From the NCBI GenBank assembly GCA_023384005.1, contig JAHDXY010000014.1:1-35770 (forward strand): a stretch of DNA of 35,770 nucleotides. The letters are read 5' to 3'. The stretch comes from Burkholderiaceae bacterium. Its GTDB lineage: Bacteria > Pseudomonadota > Gammaproteobacteria > Burkholderiales > Burkholderiaceae_E. A program made the translations under genes and the position numbers. Within the stretch, counting starts at the first letter, position 1; every line of letters starts with the position of its first letter. Of this stretch, positions 26,449 to 35,770 are shown in pieces. The notes under the pieces were generated by a model that ran no database searches, had not been told where the DNA came from, and was given only the letters and a program-made list of their open reading frames with translations.

Positions 26449-27119
26449 GCGACAGGCCCCGCCAGTGCGCCCTGAATGACCCAGGCATCCGCCCCGCGCT
26501 TCACGAGGGCGACGCCCGACCATTGGCCATCGAGCGCGATCGAGCCGCCGCTCACGCCATTGAGTGAGACCCCAGTTGCAGCGGCCACTGTCGCTATCCC
26601 GGCCCCGATCTGGGTGATATTGATCAGTCCGCCGATCTCGAAGGGCACAGAAGCCCCAGACGGAATCGTGATAGTGACGGCCGACGATCCTGTCGTCTCG
26701 ATAATGCAGCCGGTGTCGATGACTTCCAGCGTGTGCGCCGTTGCCGTGAGCGTGCGGATCGGCACGATACCGGGGCGGGGCACCTCGACCCACGCCGCGC
26801 CTTCAAAGCGCACATGCCGGGCCTCGTCGGCAATCCAGACCTGCCAGCCCGGCTGCGGGGTTAGGAGTACCCATGTCTCGCTTCCCGACTCCCCGTCCCA
26901 GAGCGCCAAAGCGCCAGCATTGGCGGGCGTACCTTCGGGCACGATGTAGATATCGCCTGCGTTCCCGCTTCCGGGCAGAGCCGAGCTGCGCGACAGCGCG
27001 CGCGCCTGCACCAGCACCGAGAGGGTGCGCAAATCCTCGCTGACGCTGCTGCCCCAGTTGCGTTGTCCGGGCTCGTAGAAGGCGCGCAGCCCTAGCCCCG
27101 GCATGATCCGTTCCGCCAT
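26445..27119 (-). CDS. DUF2793 domain-containing phage tail protein
   Basis: GNAGDIYIVPEGTPANAGALALWDGESGSETWVLLTPQPGWQVWIADEARHVRFEGAAWVE is characteristic of DUF2793. Confidence 0.85.
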   Translation of the reverse strand: MAERIMPGLGLRAFYEPGQRNWGSSVSEDLRTLSVLVQARALSRSSALPGSGNAGDIYIVPEGTPANAGALALWDGESGSETWVLLTPQPGWQVWIADEARHVRFEGAAWVEVPRPGIVPIRTLTATAHTLEVIDTGCIIETTGSSAVTITIPSGASVPFEIGGLINITQIGAGIATVAAATGVSLNGVSGGSIALDGQWSGVALVKRGADAWVIQGALAGPVA

Positions 27120-27167
27120 GCTCGTCCTCTTTGCTTGCAGTCTTGTTGGTGGCTTCGATTGCCGGGA

Positions 27168-30100
27168 TCAGCTCCCCCAGAGGAAGCCCCAGCCGCGATC
27201 CCAACCCGCGGCGAAGGGGGCGGTCAGGCGGAAGGTGCGTGCATCCCTGTCGGTCAGCCAGGTGCCATTGACCAGCCGCCGCGCCCGGACGGCGATGTCG
27301 ATTTCGGCCGTGCGCTCGGGTGCGCCACTCTCCGGCACGTCCTCGGGCAACAGCGTCCAGCTCGTGCCGCTGCCAGCGTCGACGGTGATGCCGGGGGGCA
27401 TCAACGCCAAGCCAGTGTCGGGGTCGATCCAGCGCACTTCGAGCGCATAGCCAACCCCCGGCTCCGGCCCGATGGAGCCGCCCGTGTGATCGACGATCAC
27501 GGGGCTGGTCTGGGTGAGCCGGTCGCGGTGCGTCCAGGTCAGTTCAACGTCGCCTGCCACCAGCGCATCGACGTCCGGCGCGTAGCTGCCATTCGCCTGA
27601 ACCCGACCGGGTGGCAGGGGGCGGATGGCGCGGCGGTCGAGCGTCACGCTGTCCTCGGGCGCCAGCGCAAAGGCCAGCGTGCCGCGCCCGGTCTCAGGCA
27701 GCAGCCGGATCGCCAGCGTTTCTCCCGCTGCCCATGCTTCTTCGGTGATCCGCGCCGCCTCGTCGAAGAAAATCACCGGCGTGCCAGCCGCATACGCGCG
27801 TGGCACGGTGTCGAGGCAACCCCGGCCCACGGTGATGGCGTTGGACGTGATCCCGTCGACGCGCACCAGTTCACCGCCGAGGCTGGCCAGCGTGCCGATC
27901 CCGACCTCGCCGATATCGCGCCAGCCGGTGACGGGGAGCACGCGATCCTCGGGGTGGTCCGAGACGTCCTCTGCCAGCAGCACTGTCGGCGCGAACGCGA
28001 CCACGCCTTCCTGTGCCGGACCAGTGCCGGGATCGATCCAGAGTTCCGCCGCCAGCGCATCGGCGCTGGGGCGCTCGCCGGTGGCGACCAATGCCCCTGC
28101 GTCCGGATCCTCAGTGAGGATGCGGTCGGCCTCGCTGTGCCCGAGTTCGCGGACCAGCAGCCAGTATGGCGCTTCCGCGACCATGCGGCGGGACAGTGCG
28201 CGCGGCGGAGCCGCGACCCCGGACCCGGTCGGCATCCGCCCGCCTGCGATGGCAGTGGCGCCGAGGGCGAAGACATCCTCGGCAAGCTTCAGCCTGATGC
28301 CATTGTCGCGCCCGTCGCCCTGACCGATCTCGGAGATGCGCATCACGACATCGTCGAGCCCGAGGCGGGGCGAGCGCAGCCGGATCACGTCGCCGGGCCC
28401 GAGATCCGCGCCTTCGCGGTTCACCACGATCTCGCCCGTGAGCAGCGGCACGGAAAGCGCCCGCAGGTCACGCTCGGCCACGCGGATCGCCAACCCTTGG
28501 TAGCGAATGCCCGGATAGTCGAGCGTGGTCGCGATCACCTCGCCCATGGACTGCACCCGGGCAGTGTCGGTGACAGAGACCGCCCCCGTGTCGTCGGTCC
28601 AGGCATCGGTGAAGCGCACGGTCACGCTGTTGACGAGGTCCGACGGCGCGCGCCGCCCCAGCCGGCCCCAGTCAACGACATTCGTCTCGTCGAAGAGTGG
28701 CAGTGTTGCAGCCGTGCAGTCGGCCCGGATGAGCCTGATCTCCCAAAGACCAGTGCGCCGGTCGATGAAGATCGTCGCGTCGATATGGTCGAGAACGCTA
28801 CCGATGAACTCCTCGATGGAACTGTCCTGCTGCCAGATCAGCGACAGGCCGAAGCCCTCGGTGTAGAGAGTGTCCGCAGCGGCCGTGAAGCTGGCCCCGA
28901 TCTCGACCGTCGAATAGCCCAATCCCCAGTCGCGGTTCGTCAGGCACTCCCGGATGATATGGGCCGGGTTCATGTCCGGGCCGTTCCCGAAGGCGCCACG
29001 CAGGGAAGCGACCAGCGCCTGCGGGTTGCCAGCCGGGATCACCGGCACGCCGTCCACCGGCGTGTTGTCGATGCGCGCGGTAGAGGTCGTGTTCGCGAGC
29101 GCGATGTTGAAGCCGAAGATGTCGGCGGGCGGCAGCGTGCGGATGATCGTAAGTGCAGCATCGACCGAGGACACCGGCGATGGCTCGCCATCGGTCACGA
29201 AGATGACGATCCGCCGCTTCGACCCGCCGCCCGCGAAGAAGGCCCCCGCCTGCGAAAACGCTGCGTCGAAGCTGGTGCCGCCCGAGGTACTGTTCGAGAG
29301 CGCCAGCATCCAGGCTTCGAGCGCGGCATAGTCGTCCGGGCCCATCTCGCGGCGCTCGATCGCGCCCGCGACGCCCGCGTTCCAGAGCACGATGCGGATA
29401 TCGTTCGGGCGATCGGGATCGGCGCTGGCGCCGATCTCGCGGATCAGGGCCGCGACACCGGCCTTCTGCGCGGCCATGCGCGTGCCGGACATCGAGCCCG
29501 AGACATCGAGCGCGATATAGATCGCGGCGTCCGAGATATTGGCCTCGGGCACGATGGCGGCCTTCTCGGGATACCATTGCGCCGCGCCTGCCTCGCCGGT
29601 CAGCACGCGGGTCACACGGACCGCCCAAGGCTTCAGATACGGATTGATGCCGAGATAGACCTGCCGCAGCACGAGGCTGCAGAGCCCGCGATAGCCGGGC
29701 ACGTCGCCATTCATGCGCGCAGCGAGGTAGTCGTTCTGCCCCTGGCCCGGCCCGCCCATCAGCACATCGACATCGCCGCGAACACCGCCCTCGCGGCTCT
29801 CGCCGCCGAAGAGGTCGGGCTTGTCGATCCGGATGCGTCCGCCGCTTGCACCTGCGTTGCTGGCGGCGCTGGTCGCCTCGAACACCTCGACGGATTGTGC
29901 CGGGAAGCTCAGTGCCTCGGGCAGGACGGACCAGGAAGTCAGATTGGTGGCGGCGTTGAATGTCACGCCGCGCAGCGTGATCGTCTGGCTCGTGCCATTC
30001 GCCAATTGCAGCCGGTAGTCCCGGCCGATGCGCACCCCGGCGCGCGTCCCCGGAAAGGTGATCGTGGCGCCCGTGTCGCCTGCCAGCGCGGCAGTTGCCG

Positions 30101-30296
30101 CCATGTCTGCGACTGTGCCGATCCGCGTCTCCACGGCCGCGCCGCCACCCGAAACGCCGCCGCCGGTCGTGACAGACCATGCGGTGCGGCGGTCGACGAG
30201 GATCTCGCGGATGGCATCCACGGGTCCGTGGCAGAGCGCCAGATGCATCCCCAGCGAATAGCGGAATCCGACGGTCTGCTTCTTGCTACCGCCCAT
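27168..30296 (-). CDS. Phage central tail hub / tail tip protein with embedded vWA domain
   Basis: 1042 aa; C-terminal DRRAIRPLPPGRVQ and tail-hub-like GLAIRVAERDLRALSVPLLTGEIVVNREGADLGPGDVIRL; internal vWA with MIDAS IALDVSGSMSG and FVTDGEPS. Confidence 0.82.
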   Translation of the reverse strand: MGGSKKQTVGFRYSLGMHLALCHGPVDAIREILVDRRTAWSVTTGGGVSGGGAAVETRIGTVADMAATAALAGDTGATITFPGTRAGVRIGRDYRLQLANGTSQTITLRGVTFNAATNLTSWSVLPEALSFPAQSVEVFEATSAASNAGASGGRIRIDKPDLFGGESREGGVRGDVDVLMGGPGQGQNDYLAARMNGDVPGYRGLCSLVLRQVYLGINPYLKPWAVRVTRVLTGEAGAAQWYPEKAAIVPEANISDAAIYIALDVSGSMSGTRMAAQKAGVAALIREIGASADPDRPNDIRIVLWNAGVAGAIERREMGPDDYAALEAWMLALSNSTSGGTSFDAAFSQAGAFFAGGGSKRRIVIFVTDGEPSPVSSVDAALTIIRTLPPADIFGFNIALANTTSTARIDNTPVDGVPVIPAGNPQALVASLRGAFGNGPDMNPAHIIRECLTNRDWGLGYSTVEIGASFTAAADTLYTEGFGLSLIWQQDSSIEEFIGSVLDHIDATIFIDRRTGLWEIRLIRADCTAATLPLFDETNVVDWGRLGRRAPSDLVNSVTVRFTDAWTDDTGAVSVTDTARVQSMGEVIATTLDYPGIRYQGLAIRVAERDLRALSVPLLTGEIVVNREGADLGPGDVIRLRSPRLGLDDVVMRISEIGQGDGRDNGIRLKLAEDVFALGATAIAGGRMPTGSGVAAPPRALSRRMVAEAPYWLLVRELGHSEADRILTEDPDAGALVATGERPSADALAAELWIDPGTGPAQEGVVAFAPTVLLAEDVSDHPEDRVLPVTGWRDIGEVGIGTLASLGGELVRVDGITSNAITVGRGCLDTVPRAYAAGTPVIFFDEAARITEEAWAAGETLAIRLLPETGRGTLAFALAPEDSVTLDRRAIRPLPPGRVQANGSYAPDVDALVAGDVELTWTHRDRLTQTSPVIVDHTGGSIGPEPGVGYALEVRWIDPDTGLALMPPGITVDAGSGTSWTLLPEDVPESGAPERTAEIDIAVRARRLVNGTWLTDRDARTFRLTAPFAAGWDRGWGFLWGS

Positions 30297-30522
30297 GCAT
30301 GCGCTCCCGCGTCTCCGCGATCCGGATCACGGGTTCCACCAGCGCATCCCCGGTCGCGCGCAGCCGATCGGCCTCGACGCCGCGCGCAAGGAAGTCCTGC
30401 CAGTCGAGCCCATGGCGGCGGAACCAGGGCCGCACGCCGGCAAGGCAGTAGCGCGCCGCGCGCAGGTCCTGGATGGTGACGCGCAGGGGTGGCGCGGCGG
30501 GTTTGCAATCCGGTTCCGTCAC
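30286..30522 (-). CDS. Small phage tail-cluster protein (GTG start)
   Basis: VTEPDCKPAAPPLRVTIQDLRAARYCLAGVRPWFRRHGLDWQDFLARGVEADRL; GTGA overlap with the upstream gene. Confidence 0.65.
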   Translation of the reverse strand: MTEPDCKPAAPPLRVTIQDLRAARYCLAGVRPWFRRHGLDWQDFLARGVEADRLRATGDALVEPVIRIAETRERMHGR

Positions 30523-30767
30523 TTCTTGCCGCCTTTCTTCCTGATCGGGTCCACCTTCAGATCGCCGGCCCAGACCACGTTGGGGCCGGTGATCAGCACG
30601 GTGCCGAAGACGACCGGGATCGGGCGTCCCTCTTCCGCCGTCGGCAGCGAGAAGTCGTCGAGCCCTGCGGCCTGGGGCTTCTCGACCCTGGGGCGCGGGC
30701 TCAGCGCATAGGAAATCGCCGAAAGCACCAGCCCGAGGACGAGCCGGGCGATGAAGGGCCAGACCAT
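30519..30767 (-). CDS. Small membrane/tail-assembly protein resembling the N-terminus of tail hub proteins
   Basis: MVWPFIARLVLGLVLSAISYALSPRPRVEKPQAAGLDDFSLPTAEEGRPIPVVFGTVLITGPNVVWAGDLK. Confidence 0.7.
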   Translation of the reverse strand: MVWPFIARLVLGLVLSAISYALSPRPRVEKPQAAGLDDFSLPTAEEGRPIPVVFGTVLITGPNVVWAGDLKVDPIRKKGGKK

Positions 30768-30838
30768 GGGGTGTCTTTCGAGGATTGCGGTTGTGATCGG
30801 GGATCGCCGGATGGCGTCTTGCGTGCTGCGCGCTTCGC

Positions 30839-31705
30839 TCAGACGATGGAGGAGCCGCCGAAGGGGTTGCGACCGGGGATCTCCGGAAAGCCCCCGAAGT
30901 TGAGAAGGTTGCCGAACTTGGCCGCGCAGGTGGCTGCGCGAAGATCGCAACCCGGGGCGATGTCGAGCAGGACAGGCAGTGGCTCGCCCGTGTCCGGGTC
31001 GATCTCGGGCGTGGCAAAAGCTGTCGCCAGTTCCGGCATCGGGCGCGAGAGGGTCAGCACTGCTCCGGCATGGCCAGTGATGAAGCCCAGTTGCACCCCA
31101 AACCGCAGCACCCCGCCGCGAAACCAGCCATCGGGCTCGGCCGCCGCTTCTGGGATCGTCACGGATAGACCGGTACCGGATATGGCCGTCACCGTGCCAG
31201 TCAGCCAATAAAGCGCGATGTCGAGGCCGCAGCCGCGCCCGTAAAGCGCATGGCGGCAAAGCCGCTGGTACTTCGCCCGCACGCCCGCGCGGCGCAGCGT
31301 GCTGAAGATCGACTCGGCCTGCAGAAGGATCTGCACCCCCTCGACCTCGGCCCCCACCACGCGGCCCTTCCAATGCGCCACCGTCTCGCCCAGCACCTGC
31401 TCATGGCCGCGGAAGATCGTCAGCGTCACTGGCGCGTTGCCCAGGGGCGCGAGGAACCGCCGCGCGAAGGGATGCGAGAGCGGCCAAGTCAGCTCCAGCC
31501 GCCCGCGCTCGATCTCGCTCGTCTGCACCACATCGCCATGGGCGACGGCGGCGGGCTCCCAGGTGATCTCGGTCCCGCCGCTGCCCGCGCTGGTCCAGGC
31601 CGCAGCCCGGCTGGTGAAGCGCCAGACCTGTTCGCCTTCCACGAACTGGTAGAGGAAATAGGGGCGGCCCTCGGCGACCGAGGCCTCGATGGTGGCGTAG
31701 GTCAT
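30839..31705 (-). CDS. Phage BR0599/DUF2163-type tail protein
   Basis: YQFVEGEQVWRFTSRAAAWT, GNAPVTLTIFRGHE, ILLQAESIFSTLRRAGVRAKYQRLCRHALYGRGCGLD is typical of the family. Confidence 0.88.
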   Translation of the reverse strand: MTYATIEASVAEGRPYFLYQFVEGEQVWRFTSRAAAWTSAGSGGTEITWEPAAVAHGDVVQTSEIERGRLELTWPLSHPFARRFLAPLGNAPVTLTIFRGHEQVLGETVAHWKGRVVGAEVEGVQILLQAESIFSTLRRAGVRAKYQRLCRHALYGRGCGLDIALYWLTGTVTAISGTGLSVTIPEAAAEPDGWFRGGVLRFGVQLGFITGHAGAVLTLSRPMPELATAFATPEIDPDTGEPLPVLLDIAPGCDLRAATCAAKFGNLLNFGGFPEIPGRNPFGGSSIV

Positions 31706-32874
31706 CCGGGCACCTCGATGACAGGCAGTGTGACCTCGTTCGCCACCGAGCCATGCTGGATCTCAACGCGATCCGCATCCGCGCGCATCGCGGTCAGGAA
31801 ATGCACCTTTGTCGTGAGCGGCACCGGCTCGCCGAGGTTCGACGACAGCGTCAGCCGGTGATCCGCGCCCTCGGCAATGGCCGCGGTGATCGTCCGGAAG
31901 CGTAACGTGGAGGGCATTTCCAGCAGGATCGCGCGGCCGACATAGGCTGGAAGCGACGCAACCGGTGCGACGCGCATCAGCACCGAGCCTTGGGTCATGG
32001 CTGCGCGCAGCTGGAGCTCGCGCCCCCAGGTCGGCAGCCAGAAGCTGGCCTGCCGCCCTCGGAGCGACCAGAGCCAGCGGCGCAGGGCATGACGTGCAAT
32101 GGGGCCTTGCGTCTTCAGCGTGATCGTCTCGCCCCGCTCGAAGACGTCGCGCAACGGCTCGGCCACCACCGGGCCGAAGCCGTTGTCGACATATTCGACC
32201 GCCCGGCGCAGGCTGGCAGTGAGTGGGCGGCGCAGAATGCTCGGGTCGGTCTGGACGGGACGACCGAGATAGGTCGGCAGCACGGGTGCGATGAGGTCCG
32301 GGGCATCGCACAAGAGAAAGCTGGCCGTCACCGTGCCATCGCTCTGCCTGCGGCGTGCGATCTCGACGCCTGCGGTCAATACGCCTGCGCGGACCGGCGC
32401 GATGGTGATCCGCCGCGCCGCCACCGTCGGGCTCGGCAGTTGCAGCACCAGTGGCTCCGCCAGGATCAGCCGGTCGGCCTGAACGTTGCCGATGGTGACC
32501 GCCGCCGCCTCACGGCCATCGACCGCGATCGCCGCCGCGTCCCCCATCCGGAAATCCGCGAGCCCCGTGTCGAGCAGGATCTCGTTCGCGCCTTGCGCCA
32601 GATCGGCATTGGGCTGCAGCGCCATGTGCCAGAGCGGGACCTGCCATTCGCCTGCGAACCCCGCGCGTGCCAGTTCCGCCGCCCGGGCCATGCCCAGCGC
32701 GTCGAGTCGATGCCGAAATGTCACGATCTCCCGCGGCCGGGGCCGGAGCGCGATGCGTTGTTCGCCCGCGCGCGATGCCAGCACATCGGTGCGCCATTCA
32801 AGCACCTCGGTGATCTCCTGCGCCGCCGGGAATGCCCAGAGTGGCGGCGGCAGTGGGTCACCCACCTCAGGCAT
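31702..32874 (-). CDS. Phage tail protein
   Basis: 390 aa: EITEVLEWRTDVLASRAGEQRIALRPRPREIVTFRH...RRWLWSLRGRQASFWLPTW; between tape measure and BR0599-type gene; ATGA coupling. Confidence 0.75.
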   Translation of the reverse strand: MPEVGDPLPPPLWAFPAAQEITEVLEWRTDVLASRAGEQRIALRPRPREIVTFRHRLDALGMARAAELARAGFAGEWQVPLWHMALQPNADLAQGANEILLDTGLADFRMGDAAAIAVDGREAAAVTIGNVQADRLILAEPLVLQLPSPTVAARRITIAPVRAGVLTAGVEIARRRQSDGTVTASFLLCDAPDLIAPVLPTYLGRPVQTDPSILRRPLTASLRRAVEYVDNGFGPVVAEPLRDVFERGETITLKTQGPIARHALRRWLWSLRGRQASFWLPTWGRELQLRAAMTQGSVLMRVAPVASLPAYVGRAILLEMPSTLRFRTITAAIAEGADHRLTLSSNLGEPVPLTTKVHFLTAMRADADRVEIQHGSVANEVTLPVIEVPG

Positions 32875-35317
32875 TCAGAGCACTCCGATTGCGGCGGATG
32901 ACGTTCAGGATCGCGCGTTCGCCCGAGGGTGTGGCGAGGTAGTCGCCGACCACCGACGGGTCGAGCACGTTGATGATGCGCGTCGACATGTCCTGCGCGG
33001 GTGGGGTGGGCGCGCTGTTCATCTCGACCCCGAGCCGCCCGTCGCGCCCGCGCCGCAGCGGCAGGATCGCCTCGGGCCCGGCCTCGCCCATCAGCCCGAT
33101 GCCTCGCGAGAAGGGAAACACTGTCGGCCGGTTGACCACGCCGCCGCGCGCGAAGGCCGTCAGTTCCTGACCACCTGCGAATGCGCCGCCACGCGCGAAG
33201 CCGAAGAGGCTCGCGAAGAACCCGCCACCGCCGCCCATGCCCGAGAAAGCGCGCATCAGCGCGTTCTCGATCGGCTTGAACGCCAGCTCGATCAGCCGGT
33301 TCGCCAGGTTCTGGGCGATACGCGAGATGGCGCTGGCAAAGGTCTCCCAGGTAAACTCGCCAGACTGCAGCGCCTCTTTGATCGGGCCGACGATGTCCTG
33401 CGCGAGGCCTTGCGCGATCTCGCGCGAGCGCTCTTGGGCCGCACGGACCGCCTCGGCCGTGGCCTCCCAGGCGCCCCGCGCCGTATCGGCCGCCTCGCGC
33501 AGCGCCTGACCCGCACCTCGACCGGCCCCGCCCGCGCGGCCCGCAGCCTCGCCGGTGGCCTCGAGCGACTCGCCCAGCCCCTCGGCGGCCGTGCGGGCGC
33601 CGTTCAGCGCGGCCTCCGCGTCGAGACCGCTGCCCGTCACCGCCTCGCGCAGGGCGGCAATGGACTCGAGCGGTGCCGTCGCCGCTTCCGCCACACCGGC
33701 CATCGTCGCGCGGAGGGCCTCGGCCTGGCCGCGCGCTTCCTCTGCGTAAGCATTCAGCCCGAGATCCGGCATCGTGATGGGCTCGGCATTGAACGCCGCC
33801 TGAAACGCCGCGCGCGCCTCGGCACCGGCCTCAGCTGCCGACCCCGCGAAGGGGTTCTCGATCCGCCCCAGTTCCAGATTGCCGATCAGCGAGATGCGCC
33901 GCTCGATCCCCAACGCCTCGAGCCCGCCATTGATCCCCTCGAGAAACCCGTTGATCCGTTGGCCGACGCCATTGAGCATCGCCTCGACGCCCGCGATCAG
34001 CGCGTTCGCTGCCTGGAAGGCAAAATCCCCGATGGCCGAGGGCAGCGCACCCCAGAGAACCTTGATCGCATCCAGCGCCCCCTGGAAGGTGTTCAGGGCG
34101 GCATTGCCAAAACCGACCACGGCTTCCAGCGAGGTCTGCAGCGCCTCGGCGATCGCGGCCTTGATGTCGGCCCAGCTCGCCATGATCGCGAGGCCCATGG
34201 CGACGGCACCGAGTTGCATGCGCTCCCAGACCTCGCGCGCAAGATCGCCCAGAAGCGAGAGCGCCCGGCCGAGCCCGCCCGCCCCCTGTGCCAGGCGGCT
34301 GAACTGATAGATCAGCTCGCCCACCCCGACGATCAGCGCGCCGACGCCGGTGCGGATCAAGGCGGCACGCAGCACCACGAGCGCCATGGCCAGACCGCGC
34401 ACCGACAGCGCGGCGGCGGCCATCGCCCCCACCCAGCGCCCGGCCATGAACACCGCAACCGCTGTGGCATAGGAGGTCAGACGCCCGAGGTTCTCGAAGA
34501 GCACACGGATGGCGATGCCCAGCGGCCCGGTGGTGCGCGCCACCGCGGCCATGGCATCCACCACCGTCTCCAGCGCCGGAGCGGCAGCCACGGCGAGCTG
34601 GTTCGAGAGCCCGCGCCAGATCAGGCCCAGCCGCGAAATCGCATCATTCGTGCGCTCGATCTGCGCGGCGTCCTGATCGGAGACCACCACCCCGAAATCG
34701 CGCACGTCCTGCGTGGCCTGGCGCAGCGTCGCCGTGTCGATGCGGGTGAATACGAGCGCCGCCCGATCGCCGAAGAGCTGCGAGGCGACCGCTGCGCGCT
34801 GCGCTTCCGGCACGAATTCCGCCAGCCGCTCCTGAATGAGCGCGATGCGCTGGTCGAGCGGCAGCGCCTGCAGCTCGGCGGCAGACAACCGCAGGCGAGT
34901 CAGCGCATCGACAGCGGGGCCCGTGCCGGCGGCGGCCTGGCTCAGCCGCCGGGTCAGCTGCATGGCGGCCTGTTCGACCTGTCCCATGGAAACGCCCGCC
35001 AGATCGCCCGCGCGCTCGAGCACCTGGATGCTCTCGACCGTCGTGCCGAGCGAGGCCGCCAGCTTGGCCTGGCTGTCAATAACCTGAAGCCCCGAGCGGA
35101 TCATCGCTGTCGCCGCCGCTGCGATCGCCGCCGCGGCTGCGGCCATCGCCACCCGCGCACGCCGGGCGAAGGCTGCAAGCCGTGCATTCGCCCCTTCCAT
35201 CTCGCGCGACAGACGACCGAAGCCCCGCGCGCCTGCCTCGCCTACGCCCTCGAGCTCTGCCTTCACCTGCCGCCCGCCGGTGGCCGAGAGGCGGACACTG
35301 ACGCGTTTCTCGCTCAT
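32867..35317 (-). CDS. Phage tail tape measure protein
   Basis: 816 aa, Ala-rich helical; LGTTVESIQVLERAGDLAGVSMGQVEQAAMQLTRRLSQAAAGTG near N-terminus, hydrophobic mid-region, C-terminal FASLFGFARGGAFAGGQELTAFARGGVVNRPTVFPFSRGIGLMGEAGPEAILPLRRGRDGRLGV. Confidence 0.92.
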   Translation of the reverse strand: MSEKRVSVRLSATGGRQVKAELEGVGEAGARGFGRLSREMEGANARLAAFARRARVAMAAAAAAIAAAATAMIRSGLQVIDSQAKLAASLGTTVESIQVLERAGDLAGVSMGQVEQAAMQLTRRLSQAAAGTGPAVDALTRLRLSAAELQALPLDQRIALIQERLAEFVPEAQRAAVASQLFGDRAALVFTRIDTATLRQATQDVRDFGVVVSDQDAAQIERTNDAISRLGLIWRGLSNQLAVAAAPALETVVDAMAAVARTTGPLGIAIRVLFENLGRLTSYATAVAVFMAGRWVGAMAAAALSVRGLAMALVVLRAALIRTGVGALIVGVGELIYQFSRLAQGAGGLGRALSLLGDLAREVWERMQLGAVAMGLAIMASWADIKAAIAEALQTSLEAVVGFGNAALNTFQGALDAIKVLWGALPSAIGDFAFQAANALIAGVEAMLNGVGQRINGFLEGINGGLEALGIERRISLIGNLELGRIENPFAGSAAEAGAEARAAFQAAFNAEPITMPDLGLNAYAEEARGQAEALRATMAGVAEAATAPLESIAALREAVTGSGLDAEAALNGARTAAEGLGESLEATGEAAGRAGGAGRGAGQALREAADTARGAWEATAEAVRAAQERSREIAQGLAQDIVGPIKEALQSGEFTWETFASAISRIAQNLANRLIELAFKPIENALMRAFSGMGGGGGFFASLFGFARGGAFAGGQELTAFARGGVVNRPTVFPFSRGIGLMGEAGPEAILPLRRGRDGRLGVEMNSAPTPPAQDMSTRIINVLDPSVVGDYLATPSGERAILNVIRRNRSALNA

Positions 35318-35712
35318 GGGTCAGCCTCCCTGCTGCCATCCATCTGGTCGTTGAGATGCCGCGCCATCACCGCCTCTATCACGGGCAGGAACTCAGCCGC
35401 GGCGCGCGGGTTGACGCCGAGCGCGTCAGCCATCGCGAGTGCCGCGCTCAAGTCCCAACCGAGCACAACGCCAAGGACAGCGCGGATCTGACCGCCCAAC
35501 CGTCCGGCAAGGTCCCAGACCTGCCAACCCTCGAGCGTGCGCGGTGCGTTCAGGATTTGCGGGCAGTCCGGGCACGCGCCCCCGGGGCCGTCGCAGGGCT
35601 CGCACGCCCTGCAATAGCTTTCGCCCCCGCCCCAGACCCAGTCGGCAAGGGCGCGGAGGCGTTTTTTTACGCTTCCAGCTCCAGCCCCGTTGCGGCCTAT
35701 CCCATCTGGCAA
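35314..35712 (-). CDS. Small phage protein with zinc-ribbon-like Cys motif upstream of tape measure (TTG start)
   Basis: GESYCRACEPCDGPGGACPDCPQILNAPRTLEGWQVWDLAGRLGGQIRAVLG...; ATGA overlap with tape measure. No ATG start in frame upstream. Confidence 0.65.
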   Translation of the reverse strand: MPDGIGRNGAGAGSVKKRLRALADWVWGGGESYCRACEPCDGPGGACPDCPQILNAPRTLEGWQVWDLAGRLGGQIRAVLGVVLGWDLSAALAMADALGVNPRAAAEFLPVIEAVMARHLNDQMDGSREADP

Positions 35713-35770
35713 CGCGCGAAGATCGGCCAGATATCGAGCAGCGCGGCGATCCCTTCGGGTGTGACCGGTG
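35697..35770 (-). CDS. C-terminal end of an upstream phage gene (tail-assembly region), truncated by window edge
   Basis: Reverse-strand frame ...PVTPEGIAALLDIWPIFARCQMG* ends at TAG 35697-35699 and overlaps the next gene's start. Confidence 0.4.
   Translation of the reverse strand, partial: PVTPEGIAALLDIWPIFARCQMG

Noticed and set aside
27135-30479. 1114-aa plus-strand ORF
   Set aside because: Fully antisense to the 1042-aa tail hub protein; composition (Arg/Gly/His/Ala-rich) is the usual shadow ORF of a GC-rich gene.
32486-35491. 1001-aa plus-strand ORF
   Set aside because: Antisense to tape measure and neighbouring tail genes; Arg/Gln/His-rich shadow translation with no recognisable domain.
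1-35770. CRISPR array or IS element
   Set aside because: No regularly spaced repeats and no transposase-like ORF with terminal inverted repeats noticed.
23539-35770. Gene transfer agent (RcGTA-like) tail cluster
   Set aside because: Order and families (BR0599-type, vWA hub, DUF2793, M15 endolysin, spanins) fit a siphophage prophage better than the canonical GTA gene 11-15 set; no GTA TIM-barrel protein seen.

Overview
The window looks alphaproteobacterial, probably Rhodobacterales-like (inferred from GC content and gene families). It has three blocks. (1) At the left edge is the 3' part of an initiator tRNA-fMet, followed on the minus strand by a UPF0149/YecA-like SEC-C protein, a RecD2-like helicase, and a secreted thermonuclease-like protein translationally coupled to RecD2. 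(2) From 3.8 to 22.3 kb there is a plus-strand locus: an exonuclease I (SbcB)-like gene, then a very tightly packed run of eight genes. These are a WYL regulator, a 1718-aa DEAD/DUF1998 helicase, a SNF2 helicase, an Eco57I/PglX-type N6-adenine methyltransferase (MTase), an HNH nuclease, a GmrSD-like DUF262+HNH protein fused to an AlbA_2 domain, a DUF4236+repeat protein, and a small protein. I read this as a composite anti-phage system. Its core resembles class 1 DISARM (DrmA/B-like, DrmD-like, DrmMI-like), but it lacks a recognisable DrmC phospholipase-D nuclease and carries HNH, GmrSD and AlbA components instead. The MTase has an abrupt composition break at its presumed target-recognition region, which suggests specificity swapping. 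(3) From 22.3 kb to the right edge, on the minus strand, is a siphophage-like tail and lysis module of a prophage: tape measure, BR0599-type protein, a tail hub with an embedded vWA domain, DUF2793, an M15 endolysin with a C-terminal TM helix, and a nested Rz/Rz1-like pair. No CRISPR array, transposase, or integrase was recognised. All family calls come from reading motifs and have not been checked by database search.
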